Origin: an uncultured Parabacteroides sp.
GTDB taxonomy: Bacteria > Bacteroidota > Bacteroidia > Bacteroidales > Tannerellaceae
Reading direction: 5' to 3'
Assembly: GCA_934725305.1 (NCBI GenBank)
Contig: CAKVBA010000045.1
Coordinates: 1-22,720, forward strand
DNA length: 22,720 bases
Below the pieces are notes generated by a model that saw nothing but the letters and a program-made list of their open reading frames with translations, did no database searches and had not been told where the DNA came from. Both the position numbers and the translations under genes were made by a program. Positions 1 through 6,892 of the stretch are shown piece by piece (the first letter of the stretch is position 1; the number at the start of each line of letters is the position of its first letter).

Positions 1-78
1 TACGTTGGTACCGATTGGAGCGCTGAGATGGTACCGATTCCTCCGCTATGATGGTACCGTTTCGCCGATACTATCACA
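1..78. mobile_element. End of an IS21-like insertion sequence, inserted in cas1
   Basis: Three copies of TGGTACCG lie at 6-13, 29-36 and 52-59, exactly 23 bp apart, each centred on the palindrome GGTACC. Spaced, iterated transposase-binding sites just inside the terminus are typical of IS21-family elements. The outermost bases, reading out of the element, end ...CTATCACA at 78, the CA-3' end expected for this family. The position is supported independently: cas1 sense ends at exactly this base after 140 whole codons. The transposase genes would lie left of base 1 and are not seen. Family assignment rests on terminal architecture only. The target duplication cannot be checked because only one end is present. 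Confidence 0.6.
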
Positions 79-498
79 TCTTGTCTCTTCGCCGGTGCAC
101 TCCTTCAAGACGGCTGCCTGATTCTCTATTTTTGACTTGATGGTCTGTTGCCAAAGTTGTTTCATTAAAGGAACAGAAGCATCCAATTGTTGGCGAAATC
201 TTTCGTTTTGTGTTGTGTTACCATAAAGGGGCAACAGCAATCCGACCGGCATATTCTTGCTGTTGCAAGTGATAACGGCACAGTTGTTTTCGAGCAGAGC
301 TTCTAAAGCTCCGGAGGTAATGGTGATCCGCTTATGATCTAAGATGACAATTCCGATATCTTCGATCGGACGCGTTATTTCTGACAAAGGTTTAACCTCG
401 TCTTCATACGTTTCCTGCTCAGGTTTCTTTATCACTAACTGGCCGTTCTTTTGTGACAGATAAACAGGATTCCCGAAATAGAGTGTCTTCTTGATCAT
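46..498 (-). pseudogene. cas1: CRISPR-associated Cas1, type II-C, truncated by an IS end
   Basis: Cas1 is the integrase that, with Cas2, inserts new spacers into a CRISPR array. The N-terminus (MIKKTLYFGNPVYLSQKNGQ, then a region containing IGIVILDHKRITITSGALEAL and LLPLYGN) is the beta-sheet domain typical of type II Cas1, and it lies directly downstream of cas9. Native sequence runs for 140 codons (498 down to 79). The next ten codons (CDSIGETVPS) and the TAG stop come from the insertion sequence. Full Cas1 is about 300 residues, and its metal-binding Glu/His/Glu set lies in the all-helical C-terminal half, which is missing here. The fragment should therefore be unable to integrate spacers. 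The remaining half, cas2 and the array may lie beyond the element, outside the window. Confidence 0.85.
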
Positions 499-520
499 AA
501 GCGTATCGATTTTACATTTT

Positions 521-710
521 AACCCAAATCGGTCATTAGGGCTTGCTTGTATTTTGTCTTTTTAGAAGAGTGTATTTTGTTTGTCTTTTAATGAGTAATA
601 GCGAGCTATTGCGAATTAAAAACAAGCAAAAGACGCCTTATAAAAAACAAAAGACCGCAAGCAGTTATTTTAAATTATACATTTAACGGCCTAATGACCG
701 TTTTGGGTTT
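521..710. repeat. Foldback (MITE-like) element between cas9 and cas1
   Basis: The 222-base gap between cas9 and cas1 holds a long imperfect inverted repeat. The outer arms at about 521-540 and 690-709 match at 18 or more of 20 positions when one is reverse-complemented (shared core CGGTCATTAGG, and ACCCAAA at the ends). Inside them GCTTGC (541-546) pairs with GCAAGC (657-662), followed by runs rich in TTTTGTCTTTT, and the apex is AATAGC-GA-GCTATT (597-610). TTAA occurs at both outer edges (519-522 and 709-712), a possible target duplication. About 27 AT-rich bases (663-689) break the symmetry on the right. There is no coding capacity. Transcribed from cas9 towards cas1, it would fold into a large hairpin. 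It may be a non-autonomous mobile element or an mRNA processing or stability structure. Confidence 0.65.
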
Positions 711-720
711 AATCAAAGTC

Positions 721-3700
721 TTATAAGAAAATGATTTTGCCATCATAAGTTAGTTTGAAGTCAACATCTTCTAAAAGAAAATGAACTTTATTGATACTCT
801 GTCTGATGTATTCGGGGAGAGCATCAAATGTTTTTATGGGAGTTTTTCTTTCGTCAGTGTGTGCGTATAGATGTTTGACAAGATTGATCCTACCGTCAGT
901 TTCAAATCCCTTTATGCAATATAATCTATCAGATAATTGGGTTGTGGACATGGTTCGCAAAGATGCAGGATCTTCCTTTTTGTCGTAAAGCAATATCAAT
1001 TTTCCCTTCAACAGAATAGTATCTAAATAGAACTTTTGTCGTTTAATTTCTATAATCTCTGCAATGTCATAGCCGGATTTTCTGTTTTTACAGATATCAA
1101 ATAGATTCAGGACTCGATATTCAACGGTACTTTTATCAGCATTGTAGTATCTGCACATTCCAAATAAATTGCCAACTTGTACATGATAGGATTGTTTATA
1201 ATCTTTGTTGGATAGATGTGAATGCTGTTTGATGTCTAATGGATGAGTCAATTTTGCATAGCATCTGACATGTCGGATTTTATTGGCTTTTTCTCCTTTT
1301 TTATTGAGCATATAGATGCCTTCTTGATTTGCTTTTTCTAACCCCATTCCTTTCTCTTCACATTGTTTTTTGATAATAGCATATACATTCTCATCAACAA
1401 TCACTTTGTGAAGAGCTTCTACGTTTTTGAAAGATTTCAATTTCTTGCGAATGACATAAGAAATCTCTCCATAGGTCGTTTGATGAGATGCGTCTTTCTT
1501 CTGTTTGATTGCCCCATAAAAAGAATCTTGATGAATCTCTCCTCGGAGACAATCGCCCATTCTCCATTCTTGAGGTATTCTATTACCTTTTTCATCTAAA
1601 CAGATATTTCCCTGTTTATCACGTTTCCATTGAATCTTTCCATTGATGCGTTTTCTTCGTATAGCAGGTGTTAAAGTCTGATCCTTCGAGATATGTTTAA
1701 CCAATATATGTTCCTCAATAAACTTGATAAGTTCATGAACTCCTTTTATGTGGCATGACTTAATCATTTCTTGTAAACGAGTCTCTTTCATCGTATAATT
1801 GATACCCAGTTTCTTTTCTTCCTGGATTTCATAAAAGAGTTTGAGTATCTCTTCCCGTTTAGCGGATGAAGGAATCAGAGAGAGAGTCATTGCATCAATG
1901 GCGTGATTGGAATGATTCTCTCTGTTTTTAGTTATTCCCAATATTTTACGAAATTCTGCAGTAACGGCTCCCTTTTGAACATCGACCTGATTGAATACAG
2001 ACTTTAGATAGTGATAGGCATATTTGGTGATGATCTTTGTATCATTCAATTGTCTATGCTTAAAGCCTTCTGGAATACTAGTCATGGTGAAACGTGACAG
2101 CTTGTCTTTCCAATAGTCCAAATATATTTGATAGAGATGTTTTTGTTGGATAGCAGCATCTTTGGCATCTTTGGTAATAGCTCGTTGGGATTTGTATTTC
2201 CTGTATTCTACTATGCTTTTCAGTTGTTCCACTTTCTTTTCCCAAGCGGATAGACGTAGTTTTATCTCTTCATAATTAGACAGCTCAGTGGGCATTTTAT
2301 TCCCTTTTATAGAACGGTTGAAATGAGCATAGCAGACTGTTTGGTTTGCCAAGGAATTGTCAAACGATCTGCTCAGGGGAATTGTGTGTTCAATATCTAT
2401 GCAGTTGTCATCAAGAAGTTTGCTTAGTGATATAGGTTGGCCTGTGTACAGACACATCATCCCTTGTTCCAGCCATAATCGATACTTCTTTATCTCCTTC
2501 TTTTTCTCCTCCTCTTTCTTAGCCGTTGACAAGGATTTTTGAGTATCGTTTACATAATCGGGATTCTGCTCAAGCGACAAGCGTACTTTATTGCTTTCAT
2601 CCTTGCTGATTTCTCTATGTTGTAATTCTTTTACAGCTCCACGAATAATTTCGTTTTCAATCTTTCTTCTTTGGTCATATTCTTTTATAGCCCATCGCAT
2701 GTTGGCATCGTTCAATTCGCGCGCTACTTCTACAACAATACGTGTGTTTTCATCAATTTGTCCCTCTTTAAGGAGGTAATTGATAAGATGTCGGAGCTGA
2801 TGAAGAACCCTCATTACCACAGGGTTTCTAAATTCTTGGGTTGCAGGACTTTCCAATAGCTTTTTGGATAGTAATACTCCGTTGTATTCAAATCGCTGAT
2901 CTTTTGCAGGTTTGTATATTTCAGTGATAGAAGGATGATACAATTTCTTTAGCTTCTTGCAAGCTGAGCAATTACATAGCGAAAGCGTGTCGGTTGTTGT
3001 ATCATTCTTACATTGCAATTCCGGAAAGTATGCTGCCAAATGTTGCTTGATTGAATCACCTATTTGGGGTAGATGATAATAATCGCGTGAAGATGAAGCG
3101 AAAAAATCTTGATAGTATTGTTCTACCTTTTTTATAATCCTTTCCTTGTCCTTCTCATCTTTATTATTCCATCCTTCTTTTTTAAACGATTCGATGATGT
3201 AACGCTTTACATCGTCTTTATCAGAATCCTGTAATTGGTAAGTGTAGTCTTTGTAGGCAAACTGCTCTGTGTGCCCAAGTGCTTTGTAAGCCGAGATCAA
3301 GTTGTTTGTAATGTGTAGCAGCTGTTTCTCCTCTGCACAGGTAACTATCCATGTATTCAAAGACTCCATGAAGGAATGCTCGTTTTCTTTCCATATCTCT
3401 TCTCCGATAAGATCGGGGATTTTAGCCAAAAGAACGGCATGACTATAGATGAGTCCGTGATATAATGGCTGATCAGATTTCGGCACTAAAAATCTGTTTA
3501 TATTGCGGATCGCTTTCAAGCTAAGATTGGCGTATCCTTGTGGAATAGCAATCCAAAGATTGACAAATTGTTTGATCTGTTTGTCTCGTAGCCCTATGGA
3601 TTGTGCAAATGAAATCACAGCATCTTCATCTTCATACGAAAAACAGATGTGCCAAATATCTTCGATTGTATAGACGATCGTATGGCTTTTCCCATTTGTG

Positions 3701-4977
3701 TCTGTTCTTGTTTTGTCTGTTTCAAATGTATAGGATTCCCAGTCTTCGCCAAACAACGATTTCATCCTTGCTGAAATGGGACAAGCCGTTACATACGTGC
3801 TGTCTTCGTAGTTGATGGTTTGATTCTTTTTGGAGAGATGGAAAGCTTCTAATAAACCAATCTCTTTTTCAAGCCATGTACGGATACTCTCAAATCTAAA
3901 ATTGCTGGTCTTTAGAAACTTTTCATGATACAACTTCAGCTTCTGTTCTGCCGTTAGAATCTGCCATTCTTCATCTTTACTTTTCCGATATTGGATGTTA
4001 TTGATAAAGCAGAATGCACGGTATTTTTCAAACTCGGGATGGCTGATGGGACAACGAGGCTTTGTTGGTTCTAATGTACATTTCCCTACTACACCTTTTT
4101 GTGAACGTAATGGTCTTACATAGAATATAGTTCCATCTTTCTTGTCGCTGTAGATTCTTTTGAAGAATTCTCCATTAATATCTAATCCTTTTTGGAAGTT
4201 GAAAATATATTTTATTTCATCCTTATATTGAGTGCGAACAGCTTGATATTGACTTTCTCTTACCCGAGTGAAATCTCTTTCCAGTCTGGCAAAGGCACAG
4301 CCTACGGTTGGAAGGTTGTGTATTTCCATATAGGAGGTCAAGTCTTGTGCTTTCTTTTCTTCAGACGCTTTCAATGAAGCAGTATCTGTATTGATATCTT
4401 CAACATTATTCTTTTGTGCTTCTTGTTCCAGCTCTTTCAATGTTTCACCTTTGTTGCTTTTAAATCCGCGGCGTCTGGCTATGTGATAAAGACATCGACC
4501 TAACTTATATCGGTTGATTTCTTGGGTGAAATCAAACTGCTTTGTAGCCAATTCTTCCCGTAATTGATAAGGGCTTGTATAGTCCGGCTTACCGTCTCCG
4601 TCAAAATCCAGTTTAATCCATTGCTGAAACTTTATCGCATGAATGGGATATCTATGTTTCACATCTTTAGATTTATCGTATTTACTCCATTCTTCTAAAT
4701 CTTGAATGGTTAGTGGACAGTAGCCGAAATCAATGAGAACCTTTAATGTAGTCCATCGACGATATTTGCGTACTTTATATAGGTTGCGTGTAGATCTTTT
4801 TTTGGTTCGTTCTCCTGCATACGAAAATTCTCCCTCCGCTTTTCTACCAACACCTTCTGTAAATTTGATGGTGTTGGAGCTAATAAATTGTTCTAAAAGA
4901 TCAGTTCCTTTATCGGTATCTCGCAAGAAAAAACCAATCGAAGCAGTTCCTAAATCAAGTCCAAGTATTAAAGCCAT
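721..4977 (-). CDS. cas9: CRISPR-associated endonuclease Cas9, type II-C
   Basis: This is the RNA-guided double-strand DNA endonuclease of a type II-C system. At 1418 residues it belongs with the long Cas9 proteins of Bacteroidota. RuvC-I is at the N-terminus (LILGLDLGTASIG, Asp8). An arginine-rich bridge helix follows near 54-74 (ERTKKRSTRNLYKVRKYRR), then a large recognition lobe. RuvC-II is IVVEVARE (Glu750). HNH is DIEHTIPLSRSFDNSLAN (His864, with Asn878 in the place of the second catalytic residue). RuvC-III is NHAIDAM (His1025, Asp1028). All expected catalytic residues are present and the frame is open, so interference should be possible if crRNAs are made. A cysteine cluster (CNCSAC, 668-673) precedes RuvC-II. 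The start MALILGL is the only sensible one. Base composition is visibly AT-rich compared with ahcY next door. Confidence 0.97.
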   Translation of the reverse strand: MALILGLDLGTASIGFFLRDTDKGTDLLEQFISSNTIKFTEGVGRKAEGEFSYAGERTKKRSTRNLYKVRKYRRWTTLKVLIDFGYCPLTIQDLEEWSKYDKSKDVKHRYPIHAIKFQQWIKLDFDGDGKPDYTSPYQLREELATKQFDFTQEINRYKLGRCLYHIARRRGFKSNKGETLKELEQEAQKNNVEDINTDTASLKASEEKKAQDLTSYMEIHNLPTVGCAFARLERDFTRVRESQYQAVRTQYKDEIKYIFNFQKGLDINGEFFKRIYSDKKDGTIFYVRPLRSQKGVVGKCTLEPTKPRCPISHPEFEKYRAFCFINNIQYRKSKDEEWQILTAEQKLKLYHEKFLKTSNFRFESIRTWLEKEIGLLEAFHLSKKNQTINYEDSTYVTACPISARMKSLFGEDWESYTFETDKTRTDTNGKSHTIVYTIEDIWHICFSYEDEDAVISFAQSIGLRDKQIKQFVNLWIAIPQGYANLSLKAIRNINRFLVPKSDQPLYHGLIYSHAVLLAKIPDLIGEEIWKENEHSFMESLNTWIVTCAEEKQLLHITNNLISAYKALGHTEQFAYKDYTYQLQDSDKDDVKRYIIESFKKEGWNNKDEKDKERIIKKVEQYYQDFFASSSRDYYHLPQIGDSIKQHLAAYFPELQCKNDTTTDTLSLCNCSACKKLKKLYHPSITEIYKPAKDQRFEYNGVLLSKKLLESPATQEFRNPVVMRVLHQLRHLINYLLKEGQIDENTRIVVEVARELNDANMRWAIKEYDQRRKIENEIIRGAVKELQHREISKDESNKVRLSLEQNPDYVNDTQKSLSTAKKEEEKKKEIKKYRLWLEQGMMCLYTGQPISLSKLLDDNCIDIEHTIPLSRSFDNSLANQTVCYAHFNRSIKGNKMPTELSNYEEIKLRLSAWEKKVEQLKSIVEYRKYKSQRAITKDAKDAAIQQKHLYQIYLDYWKDKLSRFTMTSIPEGFKHRQLNDTKIITKYAYHYLKSVFNQVDVQKGAVTAEFRKILGITKNRENHSNHAIDAMTLSLIPSSAKREEILKLFYEIQEEKKLGINYTMKETRLQEMIKSCHIKGVHELIKFIEEHILVKHISKDQTLTPAIRRKRINGKIQWKRDKQGNICLDEKGNRIPQEWRMGDCLRGEIHQDSFYGAIKQKKDASHQTTYGEISYVIRKKLKSFKNVEALHKVIVDENVYAIIKKQCEEKGMGLEKANQEGIYMLNKKGEKANKIRHVRCYAKLTHPLDIKQHSHLSNKDYKQSYHVQVGNLFGMCRYYNADKSTVEYRVLNLFDICKNRKSGYDIAEIIEIKRQKFYLDTILLKGKLILLYDKKEDPASLRTMSTTQLSDRLYCIKGFETDGRINLVKHLYAHTDERKTPIKTFDALPEYIRQSINKVHFLLEDVDFKLTYDGKIIFL

Positions 4978-4994
4978 AAGTTAACAGTTTTTAT

Positions 4995-5026
4995 TTTGTT
5001 ATCATTGATTCTTTTTAATATCTTTG
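4995..5026 (+). promoter_or_regulatory. Promoter of the tracrRNA (Bacteroidota type)
   Basis: TTTG at 4995-4998 and TATCTTTG at 5019-5026 are separated by 20 bases, a full match to the Bacteroidota sigma-ABfr consensus (TTTG, 19-21 bases, TAnnTTTG). The predicted start is about 5031-5034, right at the anti-repeat. The -33 box is only 17 bases from the cas9 start codon on the other strand. Confidence 0.75.
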
Positions 5027-5029
5027 CTC

Positions 5030-5117
5030 ACAAGATACTTAAAGTGAAAGACTTTTCACAATAAGGCTATAAGCCGAAGATTTCTTAGCTCTGCGTACTC
5101 CGTGGAGCTTTTCTTTT
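5030..5117 (+). ncRNA. Candidate tracrRNA of the type II-C system
   Basis: The tracrRNA pairs with CRISPR repeats and is needed for crRNA maturation and Cas9 activity. The 5' half (about 5030-5063, containing CAAGATACTTAAAG and ACTTTTCACAATAAGG) looks like an anti-repeat. Its reverse complement begins ATTGTGAAAAG and contains CTTTCA and AGTATCTTG, which resembles repeats of Bacteroides type II-C arrays as I remember them. The string CACAATAAGGC also occurs in the Neisseria II-C tracrRNA. A nexus hairpin GGCT-ATA-AGCC lies at 5065-5075 and a terminator hairpin at 5087-5109. The array is not in the window, so pairing could not be tested directly. Position (upstream of and divergent from cas9), promoter and terminator all agree. 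Confidence 0.82.
5087..5117 (+). terminator. Rho-independent terminator of the tracrRNA
   Basis: AGCTCTGCG (5087-5095), loop TACTC, and CGTGGAGCT (5101-5109) form a nine-pair stem with two G-U wobbles in RNA, followed by TTCTTTT. In type II tracrRNAs the last hairpin usually also contacts Cas9. Confidence 0.8.
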
Positions 5118-5168
5118 CCAAAGATATAAAATTGTTTCGTATTCCTCTCGTAAGTCGTGATTTATAGC

Positions 5169-5176
5169 TAATTTTG
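5169..5176 (+). promoter_or_regulatory. Probable -7 element of the ahcY promoter
   Basis: TAATTTTG fits the Bacteroidota -7 box TAnnTTTG and lies 27 bases before the ahcY start codon. No good -33 TTTG is found at 19-21 bases upstream. The leader has no clear Shine-Dalgarno sequence, which is common in this phylum. The preceding tracrRNA terminator insulates the gene. Confidence 0.45.
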
Positions 5177-5203
5177 CAATCTATTCAAATCAAGTAGCAT
5201 ATT

Positions 5204-6622
5204 ATGTCACAATTATTCCCTACCGATCTGCCTTATAAGGTGGCAGATATAAACTTGGCGGATTTTGGCCGCAAGGAAATAGAGATCTCTGAACACGAAA
5301 TGCCGGGATTGATGGCTCTTCGTCAGAAATATGCCGGACAGAAACCTTTGAAAGGTGCTCGTATTACCGGATCGTTGCACATGACCATTCAGACAGCCGT
5401 GTTGATTGAAACACTGGTTGAGTTGGGCGCAGATGTGCGTTGGGCAAGTTGTAATATCTTCTCTACACAAGACCATGCGGCAGCGGCTATTGCGGCTGAT
5501 GGCGTTCCTGTATTTGCTTGGAAAGGTGAGACTTTGGAAGAATACTGGTGGTGTACCGAGATGGCTCTTCGTTTCCCCGGTGGTAAAGGTCCGCACATGA
5601 TTGTGGATGATGGCGGTGATGCCTCTCTATTGATCCACATGGGTTATCGTGCAGAAAATGACGCAACAACTATCCAGCATGAAGGAAGCAATCACGAAGA
5701 ACAGTGTGTCTTGGATACATTGAACCGTATCTTGAAAGAAGATCCTACTCGTTGGCATCGCACAGTGGCCGAGATGAAGGGCGTTTCTGAAGAGACAACA
5801 ACCGGTGTACATCGTCTCTATCAGATGATGGAACGTGGCGAATTGCTGGTTCCGGCTATCAATGTGAATGACTCGGTTACTAAGTCTAAGTTTGATAACC
5901 TGTATGGTTGCCGTGAATCTTTGGCCGATGGTATCAAGCGTGCTACCGATGTGATGATTGCCGGTAAGGTGGTTGTTGTGGCCGGTTATGGCGATGTGGG
6001 TAAAGGTTGTTCACACTCTATGCGTTCATACGGTGCACGAGTGTTGATTACCGAAATCGACCCGATCTGTGCTTTGCAGGCTGCTATGGAGGGTTTTGAG
6101 GTAACTACAATGGAAGAGGCTGTTAAGGAGGGAAACATCTTCGTGACGACTACCGGGAACTGTGATATTATCACTATCGATCACATGGCTGCCATGAAAG
6201 ATCAGGCTATTGTCTGCAACATCGGTCACTTCGATAATGAGATTCAGGTGGAAAAGCTGGTCAACTATCCGGGCATCAAGCATCTCAACATCAAACCGCA
6301 GGTTGATAAATATACATTCCCTGATGGTCATTCTATCTTCTTGTTGGCCGAAGGCCGTTTGGTCAATTTGGGTTGTGCAACAGGTCATCCTTCTTTTGTG
6401 ATGAGCAACTCGTTTACAAACCAGGTGTTGGCTCAGATGGATCTGTGGCAGAAGCCTTACGAAATCGGTGTATATCGTTTGCCTAAATATTTGGATGAAG
6501 AGGTGGCTCGTCTGCACTTGGAACGTATCGGTGTTAAGTTATCTACTTTGACACAGAAGCAGGCCGATTATATTGGTGTTCCGGTGGCTGGTCCGTATAA
6601 GGCTGAGCATTATCGCTATTAA
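5204..6622 (+). CDS. ahcY: Adenosylhomocysteinase (S-adenosyl-L-homocysteine hydrolase)
   Basis: This cytosolic NAD-dependent enzyme hydrolyses S-adenosylhomocysteine to adenosine and homocysteine, removing the product inhibitor of methyltransferases and feeding the methionine cycle. The 472-residue length is usual for the bacterial form with the extra insert. Visible motifs are DDGGDA (135-140), [11 protein letters not shown] (from 196), [11 protein letters not shown] (222-232, with the substrate-binding Lys and Asp), the NAD-binding AGYGDVGKG (260-268), GHFDNEI (from 351), [11 protein letters not shown] (from 404) and the C-terminal KAEHYRY, whose Lys and Tyr reach into the partner subunit's NAD site. 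It is a single-gene unit on the plus strand, convergent with the glycan operon. Its base composition is typical of core genes, unlike the CRISPR locus to its left. Confidence 0.98.
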   Translation: MSQLFPTDLPYKVADINLADFGRKEIEISEHEMPGLMALRQKYAGQKPLKGARITGSLHMTIQTAVLIETLVELGADVRWASCNIFSTQDHAAAAIAADGVPVFAWKGETLEEYWWCTEMALRFPGGKGPHMIVDDGGDASLLIHMGYRAENDATTIQHEGSNHEEQCVLDTLNRILKEDPTRWHRTVAEMKGVSEETTTGVHRLYQMMERGELLVPAINVNDSVTKSKFDNLYGCRESLADGIKRATDVMIAGKVVVVAGYGDVGKGCSHSMRSYGARVLITEIDPICALQAAMEGFEVTTMEEAVKEGNIFVTTTGNCDIITIDHMAAMKDQAIVCNIGHFDNEIQVEKLVNYPGIKHLNIKPQVDKYTFPDGHSIFLLAEGRLVNLGCATGHPSFVMSNSFTNQVLAQMDLWQKPYEIGVYRLPKYLDEEVARLHLERIGVKLSTLTQKQADYIGVPVAGPYKAEHYRY

Positions 6623-6626
6623 TATC

Positions 6627-6745
6627 GGTTTGTTCTTATTGCAAACTGCATCGTTGCTATCGGAATTCGCCCTCAGTCATTTACAGAAGTAAATTCCTGT
6701 CGGTCTCATCCTTAGCGCCTCGCATTTCGCGAATAAGAACAAACC
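6627..6745. repeat. 119-bp ERIC-like imperfect palindrome downstream of ahcY
   Basis: Perfect 14-bp arms GGTTTGTTCTTATT (6627-6640) and AATAAGAACAAACC (6732-6745) share their centre, near 6686, with a perfect inner hairpin ATTTAC-AGAA-GTAAAT (6679-6694). The sequence between is also imperfectly symmetric: GC, GCTA, CC, CAG and ATTTAC recur in register on the two arms. The element begins five bases after the ahcY stop codon. Its size and overall palindromy resemble enterobacterial ERIC elements. It may be a dispersed intergenic repeat or a 3'-end structure of the ahcY mRNA. Copy number elsewhere in the genome cannot be seen from here. Confidence 0.65.
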
Positions 6746-6763
6746 TCAAAGTCCTATGAGATA

Positions 6764-6805
6764 AACGAGGCTGTGTCGAGAACATCTATCCGACACAGCC
6801 TCGTT
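6764..6805. terminator. Bidirectional terminator between ahcY and yfhO
   Basis: AACGAGGCTGTGTCG (6764-6778) and CGACACAGCCTCGTT (6791-6805) form a perfect 15-bp stem with a 12-base loop. It lies between two convergent transcription units. Flanking T runs are short, so it may act with the preceding palindrome. Confidence 0.7.
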
Positions 6806-6892
6806 AAGTTATAAGTCGTAATCAAAACGGATTCATCTGACCGATAGCGATAAGAAGATTTACCAGCCACACAATCAGACGAATCAGTTTCT

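Noticed and set aside
521..710. Foldback element between cas9 and cas1 considered as the tracrRNA
   Set aside because: It lacks a consensus promoter, a nexus-like GGC hairpin and a terminator, and its arms do not resemble II-C repeats. The 5030-5117 region fits far better.
721..4977. Search for signs that cas9 is inactivated
   Set aside because: The frame is open for 1418 codons, and Asp8, Glu750, His864, Asn878, His1025 and Asp1028 are all in place.
6026..6517. Minus-strand 163-codon frame inside ahcY
   Set aside because: It is an antisense shadow of a highly conserved gene, with His/Cys-rich composition typical of such shadows.
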